This document shows, one piece after another, positions 16,542-24,900 of a stretch of 55,525 bases of DNA; within the stretch, counting starts at the first letter, position 1; each line of letters starts with the position of its first letter. Position numbers and translations under genes: made by a program. The notes under the pieces were generated by a model. It searched no databases. It was not told where the DNA came from and saw nothing but the letters and a program-made list of their open reading frames with translations. Where the stretch lies: assembly GCF_030732065.1 (NCBI RefSeq), contig NZ_JAVBHX010000013.1:1-55525 (forward strand). The letters are read 5' to 3'. Origin of the DNA: Oceanimonas aquatica. Lineage in GTDB: Bacteria; Pseudomonadota; Gammaproteobacteria; Enterobacterales; Aeromonadaceae.

Positions 16542-16596
16542 TAGGGGGAGAGGGAAGTGAAAAACGTGGGAGCACTGGCGGCCCCCACGGTGAGTG

Positions 16597-17865
16597 TTAT
16601 GCCTGCAGCGCCTGCTTCAGATCGGCAATGATGTCGTCGGCATGTTCAATGCCGATGGACAGACGAATCATTTCCGGCTTCACGCCGGCCTGAGCCTGTT
16701 CGGTCTCGCTCATCTGACGGTGGGTGGTGGAGGCCGGGTGGCAGGCCAGGGACTTGGCATCGCCGATGTTGACCAGCCGTTTGATCAGCTGGAGCGCATC
16801 GTAGAAGCGCACACCCGCCTCATAGCCGCCCTTGAGCCCGAACGACAGAATGGCCGACGGCTTGCCCTTCATGAATTGCTGGGCGCGCTGGTAATCCGGG
16901 TGATCTTCCAGGCCGGCGTAGTTGACCCAGTCCACCGCCGGATGAGCCTGCAGGAACTCGGCCACCTTGAAGGTGTTTTCCACGTGGCGCTCCATGCGCA
17001 GGGACAGGGTTTCCAGTCCCTGCAGCAGCAAAAAGGCGTTGAGCGGCGCCAGGGCGCTGCCGGTATTGCGCAGGGGCACGGTGCGGGCGCGGGCGATAAA
17101 GGCGGCGGGACCAAAGGCCTCGTTGTAGACCACGCCGTGATAGGCGGCCTCGGGGTTGCTGAACTGGGGGAAGCGTTCCTTGTGCTCGGCCCAGGGAAAC
17201 TTGCCGCTGTCGACGATAATGCCGCCCAGGGAGTTACCGTGACCGCCAATGTATTTGGTGAGCGAGTGCACCACTATGTCGGCACCAAACTCGATGGGCT
17301 TGCACAGCACCGGGGTGGCGACCGTGTTGTCCACCACCAGGGGCACCCCCTGAGCATGAGCCACGTCGGCCAGGCCTTTAATGTCGACCACGTTGCCCGC
17401 CGGGTTGCCGATGCTTTCGCAATACACCGCCTTGGTGTTGGCATCGATCAGTTTGGCAATGGCGTCGGGGCTGGCATTCTCGGCAAAGCGTACTTCAATG
17501 CCCATGTCGGGCAGCATGTGGGCCAGCAGGGTATAGGTGCCGCCATAAAGCTGGGGGGTGGTGACGATGTTGTCGCCGCTTTTGGCCAGGGTGATCAGGG
17601 CATAGTGAATGGCGGCGCTGCCCGCCGAGACCACCAGGCCGGCAATACCGCCTTCCAGGGCCGCAACCCGCTGCTCCAGCACGTCATTGGTTGGGTTCAT
17701 GATGCGGGTGTAAATGTTGCCCGGCACTTCCAGGTTGAACAGATCGGCGCCGTGCTGGGCGCTGTCGAACTCGTAGGCCACGGTCTGGTAGATGGGGGTG
17801 GCCACCGACTTGGTGGTGGGATCGGTAGTGTAGCCGTGGTGTACGGCCAGGGTTTCGTCTCTCAT
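16597..17865 (-). CDS. metY: O-acetylhomoserine sulfhydrylase-type PLP enzyme
   Basis: A 422-residue Cys/Met-metabolism PLP enzyme. The PLP lysine is in VHSLTKYIGGHG, with cofactor-contacting VVDNTVATP upstream and ATPIYQTVAYEFDS at the start. IYTRIMNPTNDVLEQRVAALEGG is family-diagnostic. Length (about 420-430) and GDAKSLACHPASTTHRQ favour O-acetylhomoserine (thiol)-lyase over the shorter cystathionine synthase/lyase. It converts O-acetylhomoserine plus sulfide to homocysteine, feeding methyl transfer supported by MetF. Convergent functionally with cysJIH further along. Confidence 0.88.
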   Translation of the reverse strand: MRDETLAVHHGYTTDPTTKSVATPIYQTVAYEFDSAQHGADLFNLEVPGNIYTRIMNPTNDVLEQRVAALEGGIAGLVVSAGSAAIHYALITLAKSGDNIVTTPQLYGGTYTLLAHMLPDMGIEVRFAENASPDAIAKLIDANTKAVYCESIGNPAGNVVDIKGLADVAHAQGVPLVVDNTVATPVLCKPIEFGADIVVHSLTKYIGGHGNSLGGIIVDSGKFPWAEHKERFPQFSNPEAAYHGVVYNEAFGPAAFIARARTVPLRNTGSALAPLNAFLLLQGLETLSLRMERHVENTFKVAEFLQAHPAVDWVNYAGLEDHPDYQRAQQFMKGKPSAILSFGLKGGYEAGVRFYDALQLIKRLVNIGDAKSLACHPASTTHRQMSETEQAQAGVKPEMIRLSIGIEHADDIIADLKQALQA

Positions 17866-17938
17866 GAGGGAGGTCGTCCTTGTGCTTTGATCGAGGCCAC
17901 CAATGTAGGCAGTTTACCGGAGTGAGTAAAGGCCGGAA

Positions 17939-19300
17939 CTAATGGGGCAGCAGCACGGTGGCCTGCAGGCCGCCGCCGGGGTGGTTGGTCAGGTGCAGTT
18001 CGCCACCGTGCTGGTGGATCAGGGTGCGGGCAATGGCCAGCCCAAGGCCTATGCTGCCGTCTTCCAGGTTGCGGGCGCTGTCGAGCCGGGTGAAAGGCTT
18101 GAACACTTCTTCCAGCTGGTCGTCGGCAATACCGGGGCCGAAGTCGCGGATCAAAATGCGAATATGGCCGGGCTCGTCCAGCAGCCGCACTTCCACTCGC
18201 TCGCCGTACTTGATGCCGTTTTCCAGCAGGTTCTGCAGCGCCCGGCGCAGGGCCTGACTACGGCCACGAAACAAAATGGGCTCGCGTTCTTCCAGGCTCA
18301 CCTGATGGCCGGCGTCCTGCAGATCATCACACAGGCTCTGCACCAGGCTGGACAGATCCAGATCGCGCATGGGCTCTTCCTGGCCATCGTCCCGGGCGAA
18401 GGTGAGGGTGGCGTTGAGCATTTGCTCCATGCGCTTCAGCCCCTGCTGCAGCTTGTGCTTGTCTTCCCCCTCGGGCAGGAACTCACAGCGCAGCTGCAGG
18501 CTGGTGAGCGGGGTACGCAGATCGTGGGAAATGGCCGCCAGCATGCGAGTGCGGTCGGTCACAAAGCGATCCAGCCGCTCCTGCATGCGGTTAAAGGCCG
18601 ACAGGGTATCGCGAATTTCGCTGGGGCCGGTTTCCGGCAGCGGCTCGGCCTTGTCGCCCCGGCCCAGCCGCTCGGCCCGGCGGGCCAGTCGCTTCAGCGG
18701 TTGAGTGGTGCGTTGCAGCAGCCAGATCATCAGGCCGGTGAGCAGGGCCGCCAACAGCACCAGTGACAACATGGCCTTGAGCGACCAGCCCGGGGTTTCG
18801 GCATCCACCAATGAGGTAAAGCGCAGCCAGTAGCCGTTACCCAGCTCAATGCCGCCATACAGGCGAATATCGGGGCGGCGGTCGTGAGGGTGGCGGCGTT
18901 CGGGGGACAGTGGCAGGGTCTGGCCGTTACCGGTTTCGGCGCTGATGCGAATGTCGAGTTCGGGGGCATAGCCCAGCCGGTTGCGTACGATGCGCTCAAA
19001 TAATCGATTGCGCTCGCCGGCCTCGGGGGCATCCCGGCTCAGGCTGAGCAGCAGGGTTTCGCTGCGGCTGGCGCGCAGAATTTCCCGTTGCAGCTCGGGG
19101 GGCGACTGATGCAGCAACCGGGTCACGGCCATCAGCCGTTGCAGGGTAAAGCGGCTGTTGACCAGCCCTAATGCCTCCTCCCGCTCCAGCCGGTAGATTT
19201 GCAGGCTGACCAGTTGCACCAGCACCAGGGCGCACAGGGCCACCAGAATGATCTGACCGGTGAGGCTGCCCAGCCAGTAGCGCAGCCTATCAGGCTTCAT
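17939..19300 (-). CDS. Sensor histidine kinase (EnvZ-like architecture)
   Basis: A 453-residue kinase: TM1 (about 13-35), periplasmic domain (about 36-170), TM2 (about 175-195), HAMP, then the dimerisation box AAISHDLRTPLTSL. The catalytic domain has the N-box LLENGIKYGE, DFGPGI and GLGLAIA. It overlaps the response regulator by 11 bp, showing coupling. The neighbouring divergent His/Met-rich periplasmic protein hints at a metal or envelope stress signal, which is inference. Confidence 0.9.
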   Translation of the reverse strand: MKPDRLRYWLGSLTGQIILVALCALVLVQLVSLQIYRLEREEALGLVNSRFTLQRLMAVTRLLHQSPPELQREILRASRSETLLLSLSRDAPEAGERNRLFERIVRNRLGYAPELDIRISAETGNGQTLPLSPERRHPHDRRPDIRLYGGIELGNGYWLRFTSLVDAETPGWSLKAMLSLVLLAALLTGLMIWLLQRTTQPLKRLARRAERLGRGDKAEPLPETGPSEIRDTLSAFNRMQERLDRFVTDRTRMLAAISHDLRTPLTSLQLRCEFLPEGEDKHKLQQGLKRMEQMLNATLTFARDDGQEEPMRDLDLSSLVQSLCDDLQDAGHQVSLEEREPILFRGRSQALRRALQNLLENGIKYGERVEVRLLDEPGHIRILIRDFGPGIADDQLEEVFKPFTRLDSARNLEDGSIGLGLAIARTLIHQHGGELHLTNHPGGGLQATVLLPH

Positions 19301-20015
19301 GGTGCACCTCGGCCGCCAGCATATAGCCGCCGCCCCAGATGGTTTTAATCAGCTCGGGATGTTTCGTGTCGGCCTCCAGCTTGCGCCGAAGCCGGCTCAC
19401 CAGGGTGTCGATGGCCCGGTCAAAGGCCTGGGCTTCCCGGCCCCGGGCCAGATCCAGCAGCTGATCCCGGCTCAGTACCCGGTTGGGGTGCTGAGTAAAC
19501 ACCCGCAGCAGGTCGAACTCCGCGGTGCTCAGGCTGATGGCCACCCCCTTGCCATCCACCAGCTCGCGGCGGGCGGTATCCAGCAGCCAGTGGCCAAAGC
19601 GCAGTTTCTGCGGTGCTTCGCTCGCGACGGCCTGGTCGGTGCCGGGCTGGCGGCGCAGCACCGCCTTGATGCGGGCCAGCAGCTCTCTGGGGTTAAAGGG
19701 CTTGGGCAGGTAGTCATCGGCACCCATTTCCAGGCCCACGATGCGGTCGGTGTCTTCGCCCATGGCGGTGAGCATGATGATGGGCACATTATTGCCCTGG
19801 CCGCGCAGCTCCCGGCACAGGGTCAGGCCGTCGTCGCCGGGCAGCATCAGGTCGAGAATGATCAGATCGGGCTGATGGCGGGCCAGGTGCTGGCGCATGG
19901 TGTTACCGTCGCGCACTCCCTGCACCCGGTAGCCGTGCTGCGCCAGAAAGCGGGTCAGCAGATCCCGGATTTCCCCGTGATCGTCCACCACCAGCAAGTC
20001 TTTGCCCTTGTTCAT
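19290..20015 (-). CDS. OmpR-family response regulator
   Basis: A 241-residue regulator. The receiver has the acidic pocket VVDDH, phospho-acceptor in LIILDLMLPGDDG, T in MLTAMG and K in LPKPFNPRELLARIKAVLRR, the last strongly OmpR-like. The C-terminal winged helix includes LSTAEFDLLRVFTQHPNRVLSR and RAIDTLVSRLRRKLE. It is the first gene of the pair with the kinase. Its probable target region is the 177-bp intergenic stretch containing the CAAAGTGT/ACACTTTG inverted repeat. Confidence 0.93.
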   Translation of the reverse strand: MNKGKDLLVVDDHGEIRDLLTRFLAQHGYRVQGVRDGNTMRQHLARHQPDLIILDLMLPGDDGLTLCRELRGQGNNVPIIMLTAMGEDTDRIVGLEMGADDYLPKPFNPRELLARIKAVLRRQPGTDQAVASEAPQKLRFGHWLLDTARRELVDGKGVAISLSTAEFDLLRVFTQHPNRVLSRDQLLDLARGREAQAFDRAIDTLVSRLRRKLEADTKHPELIKTIWGGGYMLAAEVHHEA

Positions 20016-20072
20016 TCGTGTCCTCCTGCCATTGCCGGCTTAGTATAAGCTCAGGTGTACAGCCAAATAATG

Positions 20073-20108
20073 TCAAAGTGTGTCCGTGCCCCGGGCTGTG
20101 ACACTTTG
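20073..20108. promoter_or_regulatory. Inverted repeat between two-component system and His/Met-rich gene
   Basis: CAAAGTGT and ACACTTTG flank a GC-rich centre (..GCCCCGGGC..) in the divergent intergenic region. It is a candidate operator for the OmpR-type regulator, positioned to control both directions. Boundaries are approximate. Confidence 0.5.
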
Positions 20109-20192
20109 TTGCAAAAAAGCTGGTTGCCGACACAGTTTGCTGACAGTCGGCTGCTTAAATGATTACCGTGAACCCAACAGAAGGACATCATT

Positions 20193-20684
20193 ATGAAAAC
20201 GCATCGTCATGCTTTGTTGCTGGCCGCCACCCTGCTTGCCGTGCCGGCCCTGGTCAGTGCCCACGGCGGAAGAGGTTCCATGATGGACGATAATGCCGGC
20301 GAACGAATGGGGCCCGACCATATGATGGGAGAGTATGCTCAGGAACATATGGGGCCCGGCCATCATGAGTGGGGCCATCACGGCAAGCGCCACTCCGGTA
20401 TGAAGCAGATGGATCCGGCCCATTTTGAGCAGCGTATGACCCAGCGCATGGCAAAAATGGGCTCGCCCGAGCTCAAGGCCCAGTTTATCGCCACCCAGCA
20501 GGCGCGGCTGGCCATGATGGAGCAAAACCAGAAGCTGCACCGGCTGATGGCCGAAGATAGTGCGAATGCCATTGATAATACCGAGCTCAAGGCGGCCACC
20601 CTGGAAAAAATTGCCGCCGATGACCAGCTCAAACAGCAAAAGCTCAGGCTGATGCGCGAGGCCCTCGGCAAGCTGGAAAACTGA
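20193..20684 (+). CDS. His/Met-rich periplasmic protein, possibly Spy/CpxP-like
   Basis: A 163-residue exported protein. The signal peptide ends near ALVSA-HGG (about residue 23). The next 50 residues are packed with histidine and methionine (MGPDHMMGEY, GPGHHEWGHHGKRHSGM), typical of metal-binding segments. The rest is helical and charged (FEQRMTQRMAKMGSPELKAQF..). Divergent from a two-component system that probably controls it. I do not see a classic LTxxQ motif, so Spy/CpxP membership is only suggestive. Its stop codon abuts the asnC stop. Confidence 0.8.
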   Translation: MKTHRHALLLAATLLAVPALVSAHGGRGSMMDDNAGERMGPDHMMGEYAQEHMGPGHHEWGHHGKRHSGMKQMDPAHFEQRMTQRMAKMGSPELKAQFIATQQARLAMMEQNQKLHRLMAEDSANAIDNTELKAATLEKIAADDQLKQQKLRLMREALGKLEN

Positions 20685-21161
20685 TCAGGGGGTTACGTCC
20701 CGGTCGATGGGCTGCTGCAGGGAGATCAGGGTCTCGGTGGACTGAATCTCCTCAATAGGCTGCAACCGGTGGATCAAGACCTGCTGCAGCTCGTCGATGG
20801 AGCGGGTCATCACCTTGATGAAAATGTTGTAGTGGCCCGTGGTGTAATAGGCTTCAACCACTTCCTCCAGCGCTTCCAGCTGGGCCAGTGCCCGAGGGTA
20901 GTCCCGGGCGCTTTTCAGTATTATGCCGATAAAACAGCAGACGTCGTAACCCAGCTTCTTGGCGTTCACCTGCACGCGGGTGCCTTCAATAATGCCCGCC
21001 TGTTTCATCTTCTCTACCCGCACATGAATGGTGCCCGGGCTGACGCCAAAGCGCTTGGCCAGCTCGGCATAGGGAGTGCGGGCATTGTCCATCAGTGCCA
21101 TCAGAATGGATTTGTCCAGATTATCGATTCGGTAATGAGTGTCGCCTTTTTCCAGGTGCAT
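20685..21161 (-). CDS. asnC: AsnC transcriptional regulator
   Basis: A 158-residue Lrp/AsnC regulator. The N-terminal HTH IDNLDKSILMALMDNARTPY and FGVSPGTIHVRVEKMKQAGI are nearly E. coli AsnC. The RAM effector domain follows (GYDVCCFIGIILKSARDYP, EAYYTTGHYNIFIKVM). AsnC activates asnA and responds to asparagine. It is divergent from asnA. GAGGAA precedes the ATG. The stop is back to back with the convergent upstream gene (TGATCA). Confidence 0.97.
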   Translation of the reverse strand: MHLEKGDTHYRIDNLDKSILMALMDNARTPYAELAKRFGVSPGTIHVRVEKMKQAGIIEGTRVQVNAKKLGYDVCCFIGIILKSARDYPRALAQLEALEEVVEAYYTTGHYNIFIKVMTRSIDELQQVLIHRLQPIEEIQSTETLISLQQPIDRDVTP

Positions 21162-21297
21162 TTAACGATTCCTCAAAAAAATTAAGTTATTTTGATGAAT
21201 TTAAATCCGTAAGCGAGTTTTTGCCAGTGGTTGTTGAATTTGATGTTTGTATCCGTGATTATTCTGCAAAACCAATCAGCAAGCTCAGGTGGATGAG

Positions 21298-22290
21298 ATG
21301 AAAAAAGCCTACATTGAACGCCAACGCCAAATCCGTTTTGTAAAAGAGTATTTCTCCGGTCAGCTGGCGCAGCAGCTCAATCTGCTGGAAGTGCAGGCGC
21401 CCATTCTCAGCCGTCTGGGTGATGGCATGCAGGACAACCTGTCCGGCTCTGAAAAGGCGGTGCAGGTGAAGGTCAAGGCCATTCCCGGCGAGAGCTACGA
21501 AGTGGTGCACTCCCTGGCCAAATGGAAGCGTCACACTCTGGGTCGTTTCGGCTTTGAGCCCGGCGAGGGTCTCTACACCCACATGAAGGCGCTGCGCCCC
21601 GACGAAGACCGTCTCAGCCCCATTCACTCCGTGTATGTGGACCAGTGGGACTGGGAGCAGGTAATGAGCGCCGAAGACCGCCACGAAGGGTTTCTGGTAC
21701 AAACCGTGGAGCGCATCTACGGTGCCATCAAGCGCACCGAGCAGGCGGCGGCGGCCGAGTTTGGCTTCACGCCTTTCCTGCCGGAAAAAATTGCCGTACT
21801 GCACGCCGAAGAGCTGCTGACCCGTTACCCGGATCTCGACGCCAAGGGCCGTGAACGTGCCATCGCCAAGGAGCTGGGCGCCGTGTTCCTGGTGGGCATC
21901 GGCGGCAAGCTGAGCCACGGTGATATTCACGACATGCGTGCGCCGGACTACGACGACTGGTCCACCGAGGCCCAGAGCGGTCTGGCCGGCCTGAACGGCG
22001 ACATTCTGGTGTGGAACCCGGTACTGGAAGACGCCTTTGAGATTTCCTCCATGGGCATTCGCGTAGATGAAGCCGCCCTGCGTCGCCAGCTGGCTCTGAC
22101 CGGTCATGAAGACCGTGCCGAGCAGGAATGGCATCAGGCCCTGCTGGCGGGCGAGCTGCCCCAGACCATTGGTGGTGGCATCGGTCAGTCCCGCCTTGCC
22201 ATGCTGCTGCTGCAACTGAGCCACATCGGTCAGGTACAGTGTGGCGTGTGGCCGGCCGAGCTGAGCGAGACCGTCGACGGCCTGCTGTAA
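21298..22290 (+). CDS. asnA: Aspartate-ammonia ligase
   Basis: A 330-residue ammonia-dependent asparagine synthetase of class II aaRS fold. [67 protein letters not shown] and [20 protein letters not shown] all match E. coli AsnA (330 aa). The ATG at 21298 is chosen because AGGTGG lies upstream at normal spacing and length then equals the family; an ATG 9 bp earlier is inside that ribosome site. Controlled by the divergent AsnC. Confidence 0.97.
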   Translation: MKKAYIERQRQIRFVKEYFSGQLAQQLNLLEVQAPILSRLGDGMQDNLSGSEKAVQVKVKAIPGESYEVVHSLAKWKRHTLGRFGFEPGEGLYTHMKALRPDEDRLSPIHSVYVDQWDWEQVMSAEDRHEGFLVQTVERIYGAIKRTEQAAAAEFGFTPFLPEKIAVLHAEELLTRYPDLDAKGRERAIAKELGAVFLVGIGGKLSHGDIHDMRAPDYDDWSTEAQSGLAGLNGDILVWNPVLEDAFEISSMGIRVDEAALRRQLALTGHEDRAEQEWHQALLAGELPQTIGGGIGQSRLAMLLLQLSHIGQVQCGVWPAELSETVDGLL

Positions 22291-22309
22291 GCCGGTTCAC
22301 AGACAGACA

Positions 22310-22333
22310 AAAGGGGCGCCGCGGCGCCCCTTT
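22310..22333. terminator. Bidirectional hairpin between asnA and CBS gene
   Basis: AAAGGGGCGCC pairs with GGCGCCCCTTT around GC. The T-tail on the plus strand is short; the minus strand gives TTT then GTC. It separates two convergent genes. Confidence 0.75.
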
Positions 22334-22351
22334 GTGATCCTGCGGTTCGGC

Positions 22352-22759
22352 TCAGTAGGTGGCCAGGCAGGTCTTGAGCTGATTGTTGAGAAAACTCATC
22401 ACCTGATGACGGGTGACGATGCCGATCACTTTTTTGCCATCCACCACCGGATAGAGCTTGGGCTTGGGGCCTCCCATCAGGCGGGCCAGCTCGAACACGT
22501 CGGTATCCAGGGTGGCGGTGAGGGGATCGTGGCGCATCAGATCCGAGACCAGCAGGCGGTTGTCGCAGTGGTAGCTGGCGTTGATCAGCTTGGGAATGCA
22601 GTCCTGCTCCGATAAAAAGCCGATAATGTGGCGCTGGCTGTCCACCACCGGCAGTCCGCTCAGGCCGGATTCCAGCATGCGGTCCAGCGCTTCCGAAATC
22701 GACATTCCCGGGGTCAGCAGCGGCAGGCTGTGCCGCATGATTTCGCTTACTGTTGCCAT
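22352..22759 (-). CDS. CBS-domain pair protein
   Basis: A 135-residue protein built of two CBS motifs. The first is VSEIMRHSLPLLTPGMSISEAL..SGLSGLPVVDSQRHIIGFLSEQD; the second is VSDLMRHDPLTATLDTDVFE..LYPVVDGKKVIGIVTRHQVM. Such stand-alone pairs usually bind adenine nucleotides and regulate a partner. The second ATG (22759) is chosen since AAGGAG is seven bases away, while the first ATG is too close to it. Partner unknown. Confidence 0.88.
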   Translation of the reverse strand: MATVSEIMRHSLPLLTPGMSISEALDRMLESGLSGLPVVDSQRHIIGFLSEQDCIPKLINASYHCDNRLLVSDLMRHDPLTATLDTDVFELARLMGGPKPKLYPVVDGKKVIGIVTRHQVMSFLNNQLKTCLATY

Positions 22760-22970
22760 GGCCATTCTCCTTTAACTAGCTGATAAACCGAGTGTGGCAG
22801 GCATTTTACCGAGGGGCCAATCGCTTCTGCCTTTATCATTGATAGTTGAGCACCCGGTCCTGTTTTCAGCATAGTCCGTTCGTGCCGGGTGAGCCGGCAC
22901 ATTCCCGATCCGCCTTTGCCGTCATTTTTGTTATTCTGCGTCTCTTTCTTTTGTGCGGAGCAAGTGGTTC

Positions 22971-24410
22971 ATGTCAAACGCGGCCAGAGGCTTTGCCCCC
23001 CGTTCGTTACTGCGACTGGTGCTGATCGCCTTCACCCTGGTGTTGCTGCCCCTCATTCTGCTGGTGATTCAGAACAGCCGCACCCTGGAGAGGGTGAACC
23101 GGCTGGCGGAAGAAGGCATGCAAAGTGCGGTGATCGACACGCGCCGGGCTTCGGACATGAACGATCTGGCGCTCGATATGGAACGGGCCATTCGCCGCTA
23201 TGCGGTGCTGGAAGCGCCCGAACTGCGGCTGCATTACCTGCGGCTGCTGGAGCGCTATCGCAAGGAAATGGAGCCACTGCTCAGAGTCGTGGATGCGGGG
23301 AAGCTCGACGCCACCTTGCGTGAGCAGCTGGTGGAGCTGGTGGACCTGGCCCAGGCCAGCGGCGCGCAAATCCGCGAGCGGGTGAGCATTTTTGATGCCT
23401 TTAACCGGGCCAACGTGGAGCTGGACCGGCTGGCCCGGGAACAGATAGATGTGCGCATTAACCGCATTCGCGATCAGGTGGCCGAGGTGCGCCGGCGCAT
23501 GTGGCTGCTGAGCGGTGGTCTGGGCGGGGCCAGCCTGGTGCTGGCGCTGCTCTTTACCTATCTGATCATTCGCCCGGTGCGGCAGCTGGAACAACGCATT
23601 CAGGGGCTGGGGGCCGGTGTGGAGCCCGATGAGCGGCCCATCAGCGGACCCGCCGAGCTGGTGGAGCTGGGCGAGCGGCTGAACTGGCTGCATCACCGGC
23701 TCAGAGAGCTGGAAGCCCAGAAACTGCAGTTTCTGCGGCATTTGTCCCATGAGCTGAAAACGCCCCTGGCCAGTCTGCGGGAAGGGGCCGATCTGCTGGC
23801 GGAAAAGGTCACCGGGCCGCTGACCGCCGAACAGGAAGAGATCTGCGAGCTGCTGGTGGACAACAGCTTTCGGCTGCAGGGGCTGATTGAACAGCTGCTC
23901 GACTACAACCGCATTCAGCAGGTGCAGGTGTATCATCAGCCGGTGGAGTTAAAACCGCTGCTGGAAGAAAGCCTGGAAGCGCATCGTCTGACTCTGGAAA
24001 ACAAGGGCATGACAGTCAGCCTGGAGGTGGATGAGACGCAGCCGCTGGCCGACAATCACCGGCTGCGGCTGGTACTGGAAAACCTGATCTCCAATGCCGT
24101 GAACTATGGTGACGAAGGCGGCGACATTCACATCAAGGCCAAGGCCGGCGAGCAGGAATACGTACTCAGCGTGGCCAACACCGGCCAGCCCATTCCCGAA
24201 GCCGACCGGGAGCGTATTTTCGAGCCCTTTGTACAGGGCAGTCAGGAGCGCAAGGGGGTGCTCAAGGGCTCGGGCATTGGCCTGAGCATAGCGCGTGAAG
24301 CGGCCATCAGCATGGGTGGCCGCCTGACGCTGGATTCAACACAACCGGGCTGGGTTCGCTTTGAGCTGGGCCTGCCCGGACACGGGAACAAGGAACCTGT
24401 CGATGAATAA
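22971..24410 (+). CDS. glrK: Sensor histidine kinase GlrK/QseE
   Basis: A 479-residue kinase. TM1 (about 18-38), a helical periplasmic domain of about 150 residues (MNDLALDMERAIRRYAVLE is typical), TM2 (LSGGLGGASLVLALLFTYLI), HAMP, H-box LRHLSHELKTPLASLREGAD, and catalytic boxes NLISNAVNYG and GSGIGLSIA. Gene order kinase, lipoprotein, sigma-54-type regulator is that of E. coli glrK-qseG-glrR. The ATG at 22971 follows GGAG, and the 3' end overlaps the lipoprotein gene by 8 bp. Confidence 0.92.
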   Translation: MSNAARGFAPRSLLRLVLIAFTLVLLPLILLVIQNSRTLERVNRLAEEGMQSAVIDTRRASDMNDLALDMERAIRRYAVLEAPELRLHYLRLLERYRKEMEPLLRVVDAGKLDATLREQLVELVDLAQASGAQIRERVSIFDAFNRANVELDRLAREQIDVRINRIRDQVAEVRRRMWLLSGGLGGASLVLALLFTYLIIRPVRQLEQRIQGLGAGVEPDERPISGPAELVELGERLNWLHHRLRELEAQKLQFLRHLSHELKTPLASLREGADLLAEKVTGPLTAEQEEICELLVDNSFRLQGLIEQLLDYNRIQQVQVYHQPVELKPLLEESLEAHRLTLENKGMTVSLEVDETQPLADNHRLRLVLENLISNAVNYGDEGGDIHIKAKAGEQEYVLSVANTGQPIPEADRERIFEPFVQGSQERKGVLKGSGIGLSIAREAAISMGGRLTLDSTQPGWVRFELGLPGHGNKEPVDE

Positions 24411-24900
24411 ATCATGGGCGTGCGGCGTACTGGTGCTGCTGCTGAGCGGCTGCAGCACCACGGGGCCGTTTTCATTGGGTGAATTTCACCTGCCACGGGC
24501 GCTGGAAGCCAGCGGTCACGACGATCTGGTGTACTGGCTGCGGCTGTCTGATTCCATTATGCAAAGCAGCGAGGGCGAACGGCTGAGGGAAATTCAACGG
24601 CTGCAGCAGTCCGGGCAGCAGGATGATCTGGTGCTGGCGCTGTGGCTGAGCCACCCCAAGGCCAATCTGGCCCAGCGCCAGCAGGCCCAGCAATTGTTCA
24701 GCCGGGCACTGCCGGCGGTGAATACGCATTTGCAGCAATTCTTTGCCATTCATCAGTCCTACAATCAGGAGCTGATCACCTTTAACCGGGTGGTGACCGA
24801 CCGTCAGCAGCAGATCAATACCCTGACCCGCAAGCTGAACGAGCTGGCGACCATCGACGAGCAGATCAACGAACGCCGTTATCAGGAAACCGGGCAATGA
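24403..24900 (+). CDS. qseG: QseG-like outer-membrane lipoprotein
   Basis: A 165-residue lipoprotein. The signal peptide ends in a lipobox (LLLLSGC, Cys about residue 17). The mature part is helical with a C-terminal coiled-coil (FNRVVTDRQQQINTLTRKLNEL). It sits between glrK and glrR and overlaps both (8 bp and ATGA 4 bp), the position of QseG, which modulates the kinase. Sequence conservation with E. coli QseG is low, so naming relies on context. Confidence 0.8.
   Translation: MNKSWACGVLVLLLSGCSTTGPFSLGEFHLPRALEASGHDDLVYWLRLSDSIMQSSEGERLREIQRLQQSGQQDDLVLALWLSHPKANLAQRQQAQQLFSRALPAVNTHLQQFFAIHQSYNQELITFNRVVTDRQQQINTLTRKLNELATIDEQINERRYQETGQ

Noticed and set aside
15402..16544. 380-codon plus-strand frame opposite zntA
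   Set aside because: Antisense shadow of a clear P-type ATPase; Gly/Gln/His-rich translation without domain features.
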